A DNA stretch of 6,823 nt, taken from UMGS1502 sp045545435 (lineage in GTDB: Bacteria > Actinomycetota > Coriobacteriia > Coriobacteriales > Eggerthellaceae). The stretch lies in contig JAZQAV010000020.1 in assembly GCA_045545435.1 (NCBI GenBank), positions 1-6,823 of the forward strand. The letters are read 5' to 3'. Numbering within the stretch: the first letter of the stretch is position 1; each line of letters opens with the position of its first letter. The notes beneath the pieces were generated by a model. It was given only the letters and a program-made list of their open reading frames with translations, searched no databases and was not told where the DNA came from. Below, piece by piece: positions 6,421 through 6,823 of the stretch. The translations under genes were made by a program, and so were the position numbers.

Positions 6421-6631
6421 CACGAAAGGGGCTCCGTGCACGATGGAACGGCAACGGGGGCGCGGCCAACGGCGATCGACCGCACGAAAAGGCCTCCGTG
6501 CACGGGATTCCTGTCGGAAACCGCCTCCGTGCACGATGAAGCGACAGCGATGGAGCGTCGATCGACTCGCAACCGCTCGAAACCGCCTTCGTGCACGGAA
6601 GCGTGTTGGCCGCGCGGCTGACGAACGCCGC

Positions 6632-6823
6632 TTACTCGCCAGCCTCAGTTGCGGCCACGTCGCCCGCCGCTGGCACGGCCACGTCGCCAGCCTCGGTTGC
6701 GGCCGCCTCGGCTACCGCGGGTGCGGCCTCGGCCGTCGCCTCCGCCGCTGCCGCCGCATCGGCCGCCTCCAACGCTGCGAGCTCTTCGCGCAACGCGGCA
6801 ATCTTCGCTTCGGCAGCACGCTG
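6632..6823 (-). CDS. C-terminal end of an Ala/Glu-rich protein, 5' part outside window
   Basis: Read on the minus strand, the frame is open from the window edge to a TAA at 6632-6634, giving the last 63 residues. The first 20 or so (AAEAKIAALREELAALEAAD) have heptad-like Leu/Ile/Ala spacing typical of a coiled coil or amphipathic helix. The rest is an Ala/Glu/Thr/Val low-complexity tail. It contains a near-repeat: ATEAGDVA, then PAAGDVAATEAGE at the C-terminus. The DNA repeats too, GCCAGCCTC followed by AGTTGCGGCC or GGTTGCGGCC, near 6638 and 6686. The parent protein cannot be named from this tail. The strong G/C third positions and clean frame support real coding. Confidence 0.75.
   Translation of the reverse strand, partial: QRAAEAKIAALREELAALEAADAAAAAEATAEAAPAVAEAAATEAGDVAVPAAGDVAATEAGE

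Larger units (their letters stand above)
6205..6601. repeat. Array of nine palindrome-centred repeats, two inverted
   Basis: The consensus is about CCGCCTCCGTGCACGATGG, often preceded by TCGGAAA. Forward cores lie at 6215-6226, 6264-6275, 6398-6409, 6430-6441, 6492-6503, 6523-6534 and 6585-6596. Reverse-strand cores lie at 6317-6329 and 6349-6361. Four copies have the exact 12-mer GCCTCCGTGCAC, and the others differ by one or two bases. Centres of the GTGCAC palindrome are 49, 47, 32, 55, 32, 62, 31 and 62 bp apart. The sequence between copies is unrelated. Uneven spacing, short repeats and mixed orientation rule against CRISPR. It fills the convergent intergenic region between the lipoprotein gene and the partial gene at the right edge. 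Open frames on both strands here are spurious. Confidence 0.9.

Noticed and set aside
6205..6601. CRISPR array
   Set aside because: Repeats are short and variable, two are inverted, the spacing runs from 31 to 62 bp, and no cas gene is in view.
6609..6618. GCCGCGCGGC palindrome downstream of the partial right-hand gene as its terminator
   Set aside because: It is a 10-bp palindrome without a usable loop and without a T-tract, so it cannot be called a terminator.
6162..6621. Plus-strand and minus-strand open frames in the repeat array
   Set aside because: Their peptides are translations of one DNA repeat in several frames on both strands, so coding is unlikely.

Overview
The window looks like chromosome from a GC-rich, strictly anaerobic bacterium. 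The best guess is an actinobacterial gut anaerobe of the Coriobacteriia/Eggerthellaceae type. That rests on three things: a giant oxygen-sensitive 2-hydroxyacyl-CoA dehydratase activase-type protein, strong G/C third positions, and Ala/Glu-rich low-complexity tails. It is inference and no taxon marker is present.

Layout. Positions 4621 to 1 (minus strand) hold one very long gene, open at the window edge, with at least 1540 codons. It joins two BadF/BadG/HgdC-type ATPase domains, a four-cysteine segment, a DUF2229/COG3580 domain and a COG3581 (HgdB-like) domain in one chain. Positions 4622-5053 are a divergent intergenic region with a degenerate repeat family and a probable promoter for the next gene. 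Positions 5054-6124 (plus strand) encode a secreted lipoprotein with an alpha/beta-hydrolase (esterase/peptidase) fold. Positions 6125-6631 are a convergent intergenic region with a terminator-like hairpin and nine copies of a short palindrome-centred repeat. Five of the eight spacings between copies are about 31 or 62 bp, and two copies are inverted. Positions 6632-6823 (minus strand) are the C-terminal 63 residues of an Ala/Glu-rich protein of unknown identity.

How the genes relate. The activase-like protein should use ATP hydrolysis to push electrons through [4Fe-4S] clusters to a difficult reduction or dehydration. The esterase is outside the membrane, is transcribed away from the activase, and shows no evident pathway link to it. 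The most unusual material is the 6205-6601 repeat array, the Ala-rich insertions in the activase, and its N-terminal array in which Glu recurs every 6-7 residues.
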